From Deltaproteobacteria bacterium (GTDB taxonomy: Bacteria; Desulfobacterota; Deferrisomatia; Deferrisomatales; JACRMM01), in the NCBI GenBank assembly GCA_016214985.1, contig JACRMM010000049.1:62001-126000 (forward strand): a DNA stretch of 64,000 bases, read 5' to 3'. The stretch's first letter is position 1; each line of letters opens with the position of its first letter. A program made the translations under genes and the position numbers. Shown here piece after piece: positions 7,233-17,101 of this stretch. A model generated the notes under the pieces. It searched no databases, was not told the DNA's origin, and worked only from the letters and a program-made list of their open reading frames with translations.

Positions 7233-9683
7233 ATGGAAGGCCCGAATCAGACCCGTACAGCCAAGATCCCCGTTGCCATCGAAGAGGAGATGAAGCGCTC
7301 CTACATGGATTACGCCATGAGCGTGATCGTGGGGCGGGCGCTGCCCGACGTGCGCGACGGCCTGAAGCCGGTGCACCGCCGAGTGCTCTACGCGATGCAC
7401 GACCTCGGGAACCGATGGGACAAGGCCTACAAGAAGTCGGCCCGCGTGGTCGGCGACGTTATCGGCAAGTACCACCCCCACGGCGACGCGGCGGTGTACG
7501 ACACCCTCGTGCGCATGGCCCAGGACTTCAGCCTGCGCTATCCGCTCGTGGACGGGCAGGGCAACTTCGGCTCGATCGACGGCGACGCGCCCGCGGCCAT
7601 GCGCTACACCGAGGTTCGCATGGCCAAGCTCGCGGGCGAGCTGTTGGCCGACATCGACATGGAGACCGTGGGCTTCGTGCCCAACTACGACGGGTCGCTG
7701 GAGGAGCCCGAGGTCCTGCCCTGCCGGTTCCCGAACCTCCTGGCCAACGGCAGCTCGGGCATCGCCGTCGGGATGAGCACCAACATCCCGCCCCACAACC
7801 TCAGGGAGTTGTGCGACGCGCTCACGCTCCTGATCGAGGACCCGGACGTCACGATCGACGAGCTGATGCGCGTGCTGCCCGGCCCCGACTTCCCCACGGC
7901 CGGGTCGATCCAGGGGGTGAGGGGGATCCGCGATGCGTACACCACCGGCAAGGGCCTGCTGCGCATCCGGGCCCGGGCGGACGTGGAGCGCAACGCCCGC
8001 ACGGGCCGCGAGGCCATCGTGGTCACCGAGCTCCCTTACGCGGTGAACAAGGCCCGCCTCCTGGAGGAGATCGCCGAGCTCGTCAAGGACAAGAAGATCG
8101 AGGGGATCTCGGACCTGCGCGACGAGTCGGATCGGGAGGGCCTGCGGGTCGTCGTGGAGTTGAAGAAGGGCGAAGAGCCCCGCATCGTCTTGAACCAGCT
8201 CTTCAAACACACGCGCATGGAGGTGGCCTTCGGCGTCAACCTCCTCGCGATCGTGAACAACGAGCCCCGCGTCCTCACCATCAAGGAGGCCCTCCACCAC
8301 TTCGTCGAGCACCGCCGCGAGATCACGGTGCGCAAGACCCACTTTCGTCTGAAGAAGGCTCGCGCGCGCGCCCACATCCTCGAGGGGTTCAAGATCGCCC
8401 TGGACAACCTGGACGCGGTGATCGAGCTGATCCGGCGGTCTCCGTCGCCGCGAGAGGCCGCCGAGGGGCTCATGGGGCGGTTCGGCCTCTCCGAGGAGCA
8501 GGCCAAGGCGATCCTGGACCTCCGGCTCCAGAGGCTCACTGGGCTGGAGCAGGAGAAGATCCTTGAAGAATACCGAGAGACCCTGAAGCTCATCGAGGAG
8601 CTCGAGGCCATCCTCGCCGACGACCGCAAGGTGCTCGAGATCCTGCTTCAGGACTTCCGCGAGATCCGAGAGAAGTACGGCGACGAGCGCCGCACCGAGC
8701 TCGTCCCCCAGACCGAGGACTTCACCGCCGAAGACCTGATCGCGGAGGAGGAGATGGTGGTGACCATCTCCCACACCGGCTATATCAAGAGAAACGCCGC
8801 GTCGGAGTACCGCACCCAGCGCCGGGGCGGGAAGGGCCGGATGGGAATGACGACGAAGGAGGAGGACTTCGTCGAGCACCTCTTCGTGGCGGGCACCCAC
8901 GAGTACATCCTCTTCTTCTCCGACCACGGCCGCGTGTACTGGCTGAAGGTCCATGAGCTCCCACACGCGGGCGCTGCAGCCCGCGGCAAGGCGATCGTGA
9001 ACCTGCTCCCGCTGGAGGGGGGCGAGACGATCTCGGCCTACCTGCCGGTGCGCGAGTTCAAGGAGGGGTACTTCGTCACCATGGCGACCCGGCAGGGTAC
9101 CGTCAAGAAGACCGACCTCATGGCGTTCTCCCGACCCTGGAAGTCCAAGGGCATTCAGGCGATCCTCCTGGACGAGGGCGACGAGCTGATCGCCACGCGC
9201 ATCACCGATGGTCGCCAGGAGCTCCTCCTCTCCACCCGGCGAGGGCTCTCGATCCGGTTCCCCGAGTCCGACGTCCGGCCGACCGGGCGCCAGAGCCGCG
9301 GGGTCCGGGGCATCGACCTGGAGGCCGGTGACGCCCTGGTCGCCATGGACGTTGTTCGCGAGGGGACCCTGCTGCTCTCGGTCACGGAGAACGGCTACGG
9401 CAAGCGCACGGCCTTGGACGAGTACCGGCTCCAGGGCCGCGGTGGCAAGGGGATCATCACGATCAAGACCACGGCGCGAAACGGCAACGTGACCGGCGTC
9501 CTTGCCGTTTCGGAGGAGGAGCACGTCATCCTCATCGCGAGCAGCGGCAAGCTCATCCGCACCGCGGTCTCCGGCATCTCGGTGATCGGCCGCAATACCC
9601 AGGGGGTGAAGCTCTTCGAGTTGGAACCGGGCGAGGCGGTCGCCTCGCTCGCCCGGGTGATCGAGGAGGAGGAGGAGGACTGA
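7233..9683 (+). CDS. gyrA: DNA gyrase subunit A
   Basis: Catalytic breakage-reunion subunit of gyrase; introduces negative supercoils with GyrB. 816 residues. The winged-helix/tower part has [15 protein letters not shown] and the active-site tyrosine in AAMRYTE (about residue 125). The C-terminal six-bladed pinwheel has the GyrA-box QRRGGKG, which separates it from ParC. ATG 7233 is preferred over the in-frame GTG at 7230 because GGAGG then has a 4-base spacing. The position equivalent to E. coli Ser83 is Ala86 and the Asp87 equivalent is kept. gyrB is not adjacent. Confidence 0.97.
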   Translation: MEGPNQTRTAKIPVAIEEEMKRSYMDYAMSVIVGRALPDVRDGLKPVHRRVLYAMHDLGNRWDKAYKKSARVVGDVIGKYHPHGDAAVYDTLVRMAQDFSLRYPLVDGQGNFGSIDGDAPAAMRYTEVRMAKLAGELLADIDMETVGFVPNYDGSLEEPEVLPCRFPNLLANGSSGIAVGMSTNIPPHNLRELCDALTLLIEDPDVTIDELMRVLPGPDFPTAGSIQGVRGIRDAYTTGKGLLRIRARADVERNARTGREAIVVTELPYAVNKARLLEEIAELVKDKKIEGISDLRDESDREGLRVVVELKKGEEPRIVLNQLFKHTRMEVAFGVNLLAIVNNEPRVLTIKEALHHFVEHRREITVRKTHFRLKKARARAHILEGFKIALDNLDAVIELIRRSPSPREAAEGLMGRFGLSEEQAKAILDLRLQRLTGLEQEKILEEYRETLKLIEELEAILADDRKVLEILLQDFREIREKYGDERRTELVPQTEDFTAEDLIAEEEMVVTISHTGYIKRNAASEYRTQRRGGKGRMGMTTKEEDFVEHLFVAGTHEYILFFSDHGRVYWLKVHELPHAGAAARGKAIVNLLPLEGGETISAYLPVREFKEGYFVTMATRQGTVKKTDLMAFSRPWKSKGIQAILLDEGDELIATRITDGRQELLLSTRRGLSIRFPESDVRPTGRQSRGVRGIDLEAGDALVAMDVVREGTLLLSVTENGYGKRTALDEYRLQGRGGKGIITIKTTARNGNVTGVLAVSEEEHVILIASSGKLIRTAVSGISVIGRNTQGVKLFELEPGEAVASLARVIEEEEED

Positions 9684-9758
9684 AGGACATTTTTCTTCTC
9701 AAGTCCGAGATGCTTCGCTCCGATACAGGAACAGTATCGCGGTGACGTTGGGTCGATC

Positions 9759-9787
9759 TTGACACATGCATCGGGCGCCTATAGGAT
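9759..9787 (+). promoter_or_regulatory. Promoter of the pilM operon
   Basis: TTGACA at 9759-9764 and TAGGAT at 9782-9787 with a 17-base spacer lie about 65 bases upstream of pilM. The same -10 hexamer is found before dapA and ilvE. A small CGATAC/GTATCG palindrome at 9721-9739 lies just upstream and may be an operator or the end of the gyrA transcript. Confidence 0.6.
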
Positions 9788-9852
9788 CGGCCCCGCCTCC
9801 GCTTCGGCTGAATCTGGCTGCGGGTCCTCGACGCATCGCCTAGGAGAACGAG

Positions 9853-10911
9853 ATGGCGTTCTGGAAACCGAAGAACCTGGTTGGCCTGGACATTGGAAGC
9901 CACTCGATCAAGATCGTTGAGCTAAAGCACCTCAAGGGGGGGTACGAACTCAAGAACTTCGGAGTCGCCCAGCTTCCCCCCGAGGCCATCGTCGACGGCG
10001 TCATCATGGACTCTGCCGTCGTGGTCGAGTCCATCCGAAGCCTCGCCTCCAACCTCAAGCTTACCCTCAAGAACGTCGCTACCTCGGTTGCCGGTCACTC
10101 CCTCATCATCAAGAAGATCCAGCTTCCTCTCATGACCGAGACGGAGCTGGAAGAGCAGATCCAGTGGGAGGCCGAGCAGTACATCCCCTTCGAGATCGAG
10201 GACGTCAACATCGACTTCCAGATCCTCGGTCCTCTTTCTGAGGAAGAGGGCCAGATGGAGGTCCTCCTGGTGGCCGTGAAGAAAGACATCATCAACGACT
10301 ACACGGCCGTGATCTCCGAGGCCGGGCTCGCGGCCCAGGTGGTCGACGTCGACGCCTTCGCGCTCGAGAATGCGTTCGAGGTGGGGTACCCGGAGCAGCT
10401 CGACAAGACCGTGGTGCTGATCGACGTGGGCGCCGGGATCATGAACATCAACGTGCTGAAGGGGGGAGTGTCGACGTTCACGCGCGACATTACCATCGGC
10501 GGGTCGAACTTCACCGAAGAGATCCAAAAGGAGCTCGGGGTGAGCTACGAAGAGGCCGAGATCCTCAAGCTCGGGGGCTCCTCGGATCGGGCCTCGCCGG
10601 CCGAGGTGCTCGGCGTGCTGCGCCTGACGACCGAGAACCTGGTGCTGGAGATCCAACGGTCTCTCGACTTCTTCAGCGCGACCTCTGCCGAGGAGGAGAT
10701 TCACGGGATCTTCCTCTCCGGGGGGACGTGCCGCGTGCCCGGGTTGGCCATGGCCATCGAGGAGCGGGTCGGGATCCCTGTCGAGATCTTCAACCCCTTC
10801 CGCGGTATTGCCTGCTCTGACAAGCTCTTCGACCCCGACTACCTGGAGGCGGCGGGACCGGTGGCGGCGGTGTCCGTCGGCCTGGCCCTGAGGAGGACGG
10901 ACGAGCGATGA
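9853..10911 (+). CDS. pilM: Type IV pilus assembly protein PilM
   Basis: Actin-like cytoplasmic ATPase-fold protein of the pilus alignment subcomplex; it binds the N-terminal tail of PilN. 352 residues with the phosphate-1 motif LVGLDIGSHSIKIVELK, the phosphate-2 region VVLIDVGAGIMNINVL and the adenosine-like motif GIFLSGGTCRVPGL. An AGGAGA ribosome-binding site precedes the ATG. It is first of pilMNOPQ, each gene overlapping or nearly touching the next. Confidence 0.95.
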   Translation: MAFWKPKNLVGLDIGSHSIKIVELKHLKGGYELKNFGVAQLPPEAIVDGVIMDSAVVVESIRSLASNLKLTLKNVATSVAGHSLIIKKIQLPLMTETELEEQIQWEAEQYIPFEIEDVNIDFQILGPLSEEEGQMEVLLVAVKKDIINDYTAVISEAGLAAQVVDVDAFALENAFEVGYPEQLDKTVVLIDVGAGIMNINVLKGGVSTFTRDITIGGSNFTEEIQKELGVSYEEAEILKLGGSSDRASPAEVLGVLRLTTENLVLEIQRSLDFFSATSAEEEIHGIFLSGGTCRVPGLAMAIEERVGIPVEIFNPFRGIACSDKLFDPDYLEAAGPVAAVSVGLALRRTDER

Positions 10912-11459
10912 TCCGCATCAACCTCCTTCCGATACGGGCCGAGAAGAAGCGGGAGAGCCTGCGCCAGCAGGCGCTCGTCGCAGCCGGCGCTGTCGCGCTC
11001 CTCGGCGCAGGGATTCTGGGTGTCCATGTGACCCTGGGATCCGACATCAACGACCTTCAGCAGCGCATCGGCGAGCGCAAGGCCGAGATCAGCCGACTGC
11101 AGAAGGTCATCGGCGAGGTCTCCGTGTACAAGAAGAAGAAGCGGGACCTCGAGGAGAAGATCGCCGTCATCTCTGGGCTCGAGGCGCGCCAGCGCGGGCC
11201 CTCTCAGATCCTGCGCGAGATCGCTCAACTCACGCCCGAGAAGATGTGGCTGGAGTCCCTCAAGGACAACGGCGGGTCCCTCTCTCTGGAGGGCGTCGCC
11301 ATCGACAACCAGACGATCGCTCAGTTCATGACGAAGCTCGAGGCGAGCCCGTGGTTCGAGGCGGTCCGGTTGGAGGTGACGCGTCAAGTCACCCGAGGCA
11401 GTGCGAACCTCAAGGCGTTTTCGATCAAGGCCAACGTCGTGTACGCGAAGGCGGGGTAG
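10908..11459 (+). CDS. pilN: Type IV pilus assembly protein PilN
   Basis: 183 residues; the ATG overlaps the pilM stop (ATGA). The N-terminal tail MIRINLLPIRAEKK is the conserved INLLP motif that docks into PilM. A transmembrane helix at about residues 25-45 is followed by a coiled-coil-prone segment and a periplasmic ferredoxin-like domain. It forms the inner-membrane alignment complex with PilO. Confidence 0.93.
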   Translation: MIRINLLPIRAEKKRESLRQQALVAAGAVALLGAGILGVHVTLGSDINDLQQRIGERKAEISRLQKVIGEVSVYKKKKRDLEEKIAVISGLEARQRGPSQILREIAQLTPEKMWLESLKDNGGSLSLEGVAIDNQTIAQFMTKLEASPWFEAVRLEVTRQVTRGSANLKAFSIKANVVYAKAG

Positions 11460-11462
11460 CCC

Positions 11463-12128
11463 ATGGCTGCGGCTCTCGACACCTACCTGAAGTGGCCGAC
11501 CCGAAAGAAGGCGATCGTCTGGGTGCTGTGCGGCCTGGCCGTGATCGTTGTGTACAACTTCCTCGGGTTCCAGCCGCGGCTCAAGGAGCTGCGCGGCTTG
11601 CAGGACGAGTACGAGCGGCTCGGCAAGGACCTCCGGGAGAACCAGGCGATCGCGGACAACCTTCCCCTGGTGAAGGACGAGGTGCGCCGGCTGGACGCGA
11701 AGCTGGCTCTGGCGCTGGAGAAGCTGCCGAACAGCGAGGAGATCCCGAACCTGCTGCGGACCGTGAGTGACCTCGGCCGCGAGGCGGGGCTCGATTTCCT
11801 CCTCTTCAAGCCGGGCGCGCCGGTCCCCAAGCAGTTCTATGCCGAGGTGCCCCTCGAGCTCCAGGTGGTGGGTAGCTACCACGACATCGCGGCGTTCTTC
11901 GACCGGGTCGGAAAGCTCCCGCGCATCGTCACGATCCAGGACCTGGAGCTGGGCGGCGCCAAGGCGGCTCCCGCGAGCTCGAAGCTGAGCGCGCAGACGC
12001 CCGCCGGGATGAGGCTGACCGCCAGCTGCAAGGCCACGACCTTCAAGTTCCTGGAGCCCGGTGAAGCCCCGGCGGAGGCGGACAAAGGGAAGGCCGGCAC
12101 GGCGAAGAAGGGAGGCGCGACTCCATGA
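11463..12128 (+). CDS. pilO: Type IV pilus assembly protein PilO
   Basis: 221 residues. One transmembrane helix (about residues 18-35, VWVLCGLAVIVVYNFLGF) is followed by a coiled coil (EYERLGKDLRENQAIADN) and a C-terminal periplasmic domain with the PVPKQFYAEVPLELQVVGSYHDIAAF pattern typical of PilO (motif spans about residues 119-144). It pairs with PilN and contacts PilP. Its stop overlaps the pilP ATG. Confidence 0.93.
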   Translation: MAAALDTYLKWPTRKKAIVWVLCGLAVIVVYNFLGFQPRLKELRGLQDEYERLGKDLRENQAIADNLPLVKDEVRRLDAKLALALEKLPNSEEIPNLLRTVSDLGREAGLDFLLFKPGAPVPKQFYAEVPLELQVVGSYHDIAAFFDRVGKLPRIVTIQDLELGGAKAAPASSKLSAQTPAGMRLTASCKATTFKFLEPGEAPAEADKGKAGTAKKGGATP

Positions 12129-12697
12129 GCTCCCTTCGGATCCCTGTTCTCGTGCTCTTCGCCGGTGCGGTGCTCCTGTCCTGCGGGAAGAAGGAAGCCG
12201 CTGCACCCGCCTCCTCGAAGCCCCCACCGCCCGTGCCGGCCGCCCAGGCCCTTCCCGTACAACCTCCCCGGCCCGTGGTGGTGGCGGCTGCCGGCGCCGA
12301 GCCGGCTCCTCCGGCTCCGGCCGGCTTCGCGTACGACCCCACGGGGCTGCGCGACCCCTTCGAACCCTTCCTCAAGATCGAGGAAAAGAAGAAGGAGCCC
12401 GGGCCGAGGCTTCTCTCGACGCGGATGCCGCTGCAGACCTACTCGACCGAGCAGCTCCGGCTCGTGGGGGTGGTGTGGGGTGCCGAAGGCAAGGGCAAGG
12501 CTCTCATCGAGGACCCCCAGGGAAAGGGCTATGCGGTGAGCGCTGGCGACCTGGTGGGAGATCGGGGGGGAAAGGTCATGCGCATCCTGCCGGACCGTAT
12601 CGTGATCGAGGAGAGGTTCACCGATCTCTTCGGCGAGGAGAAGAAGAACGTGGCCAACATCATGCTCCACAAGTCGGAAGGGGAGGTGGCCCGATGA
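12125..12697 (+). CDS. pilP: Type IV pilus lipoprotein PilP
   Basis: 190 residues. The signal peptide ends in a lipobox LLSC with Cys20 as the lipidated residue. A proline/alanine-rich linker to about residue 65 leads to the conserved YDPTGLRDPFEPFL segment, and a C-terminal beta domain contains LRLVGVVWG and GDLVGDRGGKVMRI. PilP links PilN/PilO in the inner membrane to the PilQ secretin. The ATG overlaps the pilO stop, and the pilP stop overlaps the pilQ ATG. Confidence 0.93.
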   Translation: MSSLRIPVLVLFAGAVLLSCGKKEAAAPASSKPPPPVPAAQALPVQPPRPVVVAAAGAEPAPPAPAGFAYDPTGLRDPFEPFLKIEEKKKEPGPRLLSTRMPLQTYSTEQLRLVGVVWGAEGKGKALIEDPQGKGYAVSAGDLVGDRGGKVMRILPDRIVIEERFTDLFGEEKKNVANIMLHKSEGEVAR

Positions 12698-15402
12698 CCG
12701 GCAGGGCACGTGGGTTCCCGCACGGGCACGCAGGCCGGAGGGTCGGACGGTCCCTCGGGCGATTCCTCCTCAAGACGCCGGCCGCCGTGGCTTCGATGGC
12801 CCTGGTGGTGTTCCTGGCCGGGGCGTGCCCGGCGGGCGCGCAACAGGCCCCGGCCGATGCGGCCGCCTCTTCGCGCGCGGTGGTCCGCTGGAGGGAGATC
12901 CTGACCGAGGGCGATGTGACGCGCGTCCGTCTGGAGACGTCGTCGCTGCCGCGCTACCGCGTGTCGTCGACGGCGCAGCCGCCCACGGCAGAGGTTGAGC
13001 TCTTCGACGTGCAGATGGAGGGCCTTCCCGCCCGCGTGGAGGTCAAGGACGGCACGATCAATACGGTCGAGACACGGGCACTCCCGGGCGGGGGCGGCCG
13101 GCTGTCGTTCCTCCTGGCTGGAGCCGGCGAGGCGCAAGTCGTGCCGTGGGGCGGGGGACTGGACGTCCTGGTCCATCTGGCACGGTCGACGGCCGCATCA
13201 CCGGCCGCTTCGCCGGAGGGGTTTCACCTCGCGCGCCGGCTGACCAACCCGGACGGGTTTGCTTTCACCCTGGGGGCCACTCCGTCGAATCTGAGCGCGT
13301 TCGTGCTCTCGGACGGCAAACGGCTCGTGGTGGACGCCGATGGGGTGGAGATCCCCACGGCCCAGGTCGTCGAGGACTTCGCCGAGGGCCCCATCGCGCG
13401 TGTGCGCGCGGCGCGACAGGAAGGGCGCATCCGGGCGGTCCTCGAGGCGCGCCAGGCCGGGGCTTTCGACGGCCACCGCCTGGAGAAGACCAAGGATGGC
13501 TTTTCCGTCCTCCTGGCCGCAGGTGGTGCGGCGGTCCCGGTCGCGAAGGCTGAGGTGCCCGCCGAGCCCCCGGCAACAACCCCGGCCCCTGCGCCGGTTC
13601 CCGCGGTGGCGAAGGAGCAGCCCATGGGCGAGAAGTCGGAGCCGGAGCCGCGCGGCGGCGGGACCGTGCTCGACCTGGGGTTCCGCCAGGAAGGCGGGCG
13701 GAGCCTCGTCGAGGTCGTGGTCTCCAAGGCGGCTCCACACGTGGTGCGGCAGGCCTCCGCGCAGAGAGTCGTCGTAGACCTCCTGCGGACCACGCTTCCG
13801 GATAAGCTCAAGCGAGCTCTCGACACGACGGCGTTCCCGGGTCCGGTGCGCCTGATCGCGGCGTACCCCCGAGGCGGCGCGGGCGGCCGAGCGGTGGATA
13901 CGCGCCTGGTCGTGGATCTGCGAAAGCCCGCCCCCTACCGGCTCGAACGCCAGGGGGGGCGGATCACGCTCGTGTTCGAGGGCGGGGCGCCCGAGCCTGC
14001 GACCCCGGGAGTGGCCGAGGTCCGAGAGGGCAAGGAGCAAGTGGTGGTCGTGGAGGGCAAACCCGGCACCGCGCCCGCGAAGGCGGCGGCAGTGCCCGAG
14101 GAGAGTGGACCAACGCCCGCTGCCCCGAAGGCGGCGCCAGCGGCGTCGACCTACACCGGCCGGCGCCTCTCCATGGACTTCATGGACGCCGACATCCGAA
14201 ACGTCCTGCGCCTGATCGGCGAGGTGAGCGGTCTCAACATGGTCACCGGAGACGACGTGCAGGGCAAGGTGACGTTGCGGCTCGTGGACGTGCCCTGGGA
14301 CCAGGCCCTGGACGTGATCCTGAAGACCAAGGGTCTGGGCCAGGCGCGCGAGGGCAATGTCGTGCGGATCGCGCCGGCCGACAAGCTGGCGGCCGAGACG
14401 GCGCGCGCGAGAGAGGCGGAGAAGGGCGCAGAGGAGAAGGCGCCGCTGGTGAGCGACATCCTCCCGGTCAACTTCGCCTCGGCCAAGGAGCTCCTCGACA
14501 AGGTCAAGGCCGTCTTGACCCCGAGGGGAACGGTGACGGTGGACGACCGCACCAACGCCCTGCTCGTCAAGGATGTGTCCGAGAAGGTCGAGGAGGCCCG
14601 GACCCTGATCCGCCGCCTCGACACCCAGACCCCCCAGGTCCTGATCGAGGCGCGCATCGTCGAGGTCAGCTCCAACGTCGACAAGAGCCTGGGCATCCAA
14701 TGGGGGGGCAAGTACTCGGCCGACACCGCCCACGGCAACGCGACGAACTGGGCGTTTCCCAACTCCATCGGGCTCAGCGGTTCCACGGGCCCCTCCAATA
14801 ACTTCGCGGTGAACCTGCCGGCCGCGGTGGATACGGCCGGCGCCCTGAGCCTCACGCTCGGGCACGTCAACGACATCCTGAGGCTCGACCTTCGCCTGTC
14901 GGCGCTGGAGAGCGCCAACCAGGTGCGGGTGATCTCTTCTCCGCGCGTCACGACCCTGGACAATCGAACCGCGGAGATCAGCCAGGGCCAGGAGATCCCG
15001 TTCACCACCTCGACGCAGGAGAAGATCGAGACCAAGAGCATCGACTACAAGATGACGCTCAACGTGACGCCGCACGTCACGTCGGATCGCTCCATCATCA
15101 TGAAGATCGACCTCCAAAAGGACGACGTCGGAGACCGCACCGCCGCCGACGGAAGGACGCCTTCGAAGAACACGAAGTCGGCGAGGACCGAGGTCCTCGT
15201 GAAAGACGGCGAGACGACCGTGATCGGTGGGATCATCACCGACGATCAGCGAAACTTCGAGTCGGGCATCCCGTTCTTCTCCAAGATCCCGATTCTGGGA
15301 TGGCTCTTCAAGAACAAGCAGGACAAGGGCGCCAAGCAGGAGCTCGTCATCTTCATCACGCCCAAGATCGTCACGCCCACGCCGGTGACCGGGAGCCTCT
15401 GA
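12694..15402 (+). CDS. pilQ: Type IV pilus secretin PilQ
   Basis: Outer-membrane secretin through which the pilus emerges. 902 residues from ATG 12694, which overlaps the pilP stop. An alternative ATG at 12796 would give a more standard signal peptide, so the first 34 residues are uncertain. After the signal come AMIN-type domains (about residues 65-165 and 320-430), which bind peptidoglycan, with Pro/Ala/Lys-rich linkers. Then come an STN domain (about 488-570), a secretin N domain with VDDRTNALLVKDV, and the secretin barrel with VRVISSPRVTTLDNRTAEI and VLVKDGETTVIGGI. Confidence 0.95.
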   Translation: MTGRARGFPHGHAGRRVGRSLGRFLLKTPAAVASMALVVFLAGACPAGAQQAPADAAASSRAVVRWREILTEGDVTRVRLETSSLPRYRVSSTAQPPTAEVELFDVQMEGLPARVEVKDGTINTVETRALPGGGGRLSFLLAGAGEAQVVPWGGGLDVLVHLARSTAASPAASPEGFHLARRLTNPDGFAFTLGATPSNLSAFVLSDGKRLVVDADGVEIPTAQVVEDFAEGPIARVRAARQEGRIRAVLEARQAGAFDGHRLEKTKDGFSVLLAAGGAAVPVAKAEVPAEPPATTPAPAPVPAVAKEQPMGEKSEPEPRGGGTVLDLGFRQEGGRSLVEVVVSKAAPHVVRQASAQRVVVDLLRTTLPDKLKRALDTTAFPGPVRLIAAYPRGGAGGRAVDTRLVVDLRKPAPYRLERQGGRITLVFEGGAPEPATPGVAEVREGKEQVVVVEGKPGTAPAKAAAVPEESGPTPAAPKAAPAASTYTGRRLSMDFMDADIRNVLRLIGEVSGLNMVTGDDVQGKVTLRLVDVPWDQALDVILKTKGLGQAREGNVVRIAPADKLAAETARAREAEKGAEEKAPLVSDILPVNFASAKELLDKVKAVLTPRGTVTVDDRTNALLVKDVSEKVEEARTLIRRLDTQTPQVLIEARIVEVSSNVDKSLGIQWGGKYSADTAHGNATNWAFPNSIGLSGSTGPSNNFAVNLPAAVDTAGALSLTLGHVNDILRLDLRLSALESANQVRVISSPRVTTLDNRTAEISQGQEIPFTTSTQEKIETKSIDYKMTLNVTPHVTSDRSIIMKIDLQKDDVGDRTAADGRTPSKNTKSARTEVLVKDGETTVIGGIITDDQRNFESGIPFFSKIPILGWLFKNKQDKGAKQELVIFITPKIVTPTPVTGSL

Positions 15403-16598
15403 TGGCCCTGCGGTACCGGACCGCCGGGGAGTCTCACGGTCCGCTGCTCGCGGCGCTCGTGGAGGGGCTTCCCGCCGGGCTGGAGGTGGAAGCGGAACGC
15501 ATCGACCGGGAGCTCGCCCGCCGGCAGCGGGGTTACGGTCGCGGGGGCCGGATGGCGATCGAGGCCGACCGGGTCGAGATCCTCTCGGGGGTGCGGTGGG
15601 GTCGAACCACCGGGGCCCCGGTGCTGCTGGCCGTCCGCAACCGGGACTGGGAGAACTGGCGCCGCGGGCTCTCGCCGGAGCCCGCCGACCGGGGTGCCAT
15701 CGAGGCGGTCCGCCGGGTGCGTCCCGGTCACGCCGACCTGCCCGGGGTGCTCAAGTACGACCTCGACGATGCCCGAGACGTGTTGGAGCGCGCCAGCGCT
15801 CGGGAGACGGCGGCTCGAGTTGCCGCCGGCGCCCTGGCCCGGCATCTCCTGGGAGAGCTCGGCGTGGGGCTGGGATCATTCGTGGATGGCGTGGGAGACG
15901 TGGTGTGGGACGGGGCTGACGGCACCTGGGACCTTCCTGCACTCCACGAGCAGGCCGAACAGGGGGCGCTCCGGTTCCCCGATCCGACGGTGGATGCGCG
16001 CGGGCGCGCTGCCGTGGACGAGGCGCGCGGCCAGGGAGACACGCTCGGCGGCACCTTCGTCTGCTTTGCCACGGGCCTGCCGGTGGGGCTCGGGACCCAC
16101 GCCGCCTGGGATAAACGGCTGGACGGCCGGATCGGCCGGGCCTTCCTGTCGATCCCGGCGATCAAGGGGGTGGAGGTCGGCTTCGGGTTTCGGGCGGCTC
16201 GTCTGCCGGGCTCCCGGGCCCACGACGAGATCCTGCCCGGAGGGCCGGGGGACGGCCGCCGCGGGGGGGTGCATCGGGAGACGAACCGGGCCGGAGGGCT
16301 CGAGGGCGGGATGACCAACGGCGAGGACCTCTGGGTGCGGGCGGCCATGAAGCCCATCCCGACCCTGATGCGGCCCCTGCGGACCGTGGACTTGTCCACC
16401 GGGGAGCCGACGAGCGCCTCGACCGAGCGCAGCGACGTGTGCGCCGTGCCGGCCGCGAGCGTGGTGGGCGAGGCGGCACTGGCCCTCGAGGCGGCGGGCG
16501 CCCTCGTAGAAAAGTTCGGCGGCGACAACCTCGCCGACCTGCGCGCCGGGTTCGAGGCGTACCTCGATCGGCTGGACCGCCGGTGGACGAGGCCCTGA
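15402..16598 (+). CDS. aroC: Chorismate synthase
   Basis: Last step of the shikimate pathway: EPSP to chorismate, using reduced FMN. 398 residues. Conserved segments include YRTAGESHGPLLAALVEGLPAG, RQRGYGRGGRM, RVRPGHADLPG, ARETAARVAAGALAR and GGITNG-like GGMTNGEDLWVRAAMKP. The ATG shares a base with the pilQ stop (TGATG), so pilus and aro genes are coupled. The conserved RPGHAD motif and normal length support function. Confidence 0.97.
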   Translation: MALRYRTAGESHGPLLAALVEGLPAGLEVEAERIDRELARRQRGYGRGGRMAIEADRVEILSGVRWGRTTGAPVLLAVRNRDWENWRRGLSPEPADRGAIEAVRRVRPGHADLPGVLKYDLDDARDVLERASARETAARVAAGALARHLLGELGVGLGSFVDGVGDVVWDGADGTWDLPALHEQAEQGALRFPDPTVDARGRAAVDEARGQGDTLGGTFVCFATGLPVGLGTHAAWDKRLDGRIGRAFLSIPAIKGVEVGFGFRAARLPGSRAHDEILPGGPGDGRRGGVHRETNRAGGLEGGMTNGEDLWVRAAMKPIPTLMRPLRTVDLSTGEPTSASTERSDVCAVPAASVVGEAALALEAAGALVEKFGGDNLADLRAGFEAYLDRLDRRWTRP

Positions 16599-17101
16599 TC
16601 CTCACCGGGTTCATGGGTGCCGGGAAGACGGCGACGGGGAGAGCCCTCTCGGACCTTCTGGGGTGGGACTTCGTGGACTTGGACGAGGAGGTCGAGGCGG
16701 CGGCGGGGAAGTCGATTCCCGCGATCTTCGCGGAGGACGGAGAGGCCCGATTTCGAGACCTCGAGTCCGAGGCTCTGGCCGGGGTTCTCGTTCGGCGCCG
16801 AACCGTGGTGGCGACCGGGGGAGGGGTCCTGGTGCGGGGGGAGAATCGGAAGCTCCTGGAGGGCCGGAGGGTGTACTACCTGCATGTGTCGCCGGGGGAG
16901 TGTCTCCGCCGCCTTCGCGCAAGCCCGGTGTCGAGGCCGCTCCTGGCAGGACCCGATCCCGAGGCCGCGGCCACGCGGATCTACCAGGGGCGCCGCGCGC
17001 TCTACGAGTCGGTGGGTCGGCGCGTCGAGACCGAGGGGAGGACGCCCGAGGAGGTCGCTGCCGGGATCGCCCGGGAGGTTCGAGGGGAGGACGCCCGATG
17101 A
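16583..17101 (+). CDS. aroK: Shikimate kinase
   Basis: Phosphorylates shikimate with ATP. 172 residues from a GTG start that overlaps the end of aroC by 16 bases. The start is chosen because ALILTGFMGAGKTATGRALS (Walker A, residues about 9-16) must lie near the N terminus. Further motifs are FVDLDEEVEA, FRDLESEAL, VVATGGGVLV (shikimate-binding glycines) and the lid region SRPLL. The stop overlaps the aroB ATG. Confidence 0.96.
   Translation: MDEALILTGFMGAGKTATGRALSDLLGWDFVDLDEEVEAAAGKSIPAIFAEDGEARFRDLESEALAGVLVRRRTVVATGGGVLVRGENRKLLEGRRVYYLHVSPGECLRRLRASPVSRPLLAGPDPEAAATRIYQGRRALYESVGRRVETEGRTPEEVAAGIAREVRGEDAR

Noticed and set aside
6915..9524. 869-codon minus-strand ORF across gyrA
   Set aside because: Typical GC-rich antisense shadow of gyrA; the protein is low-complexity and matches no family.
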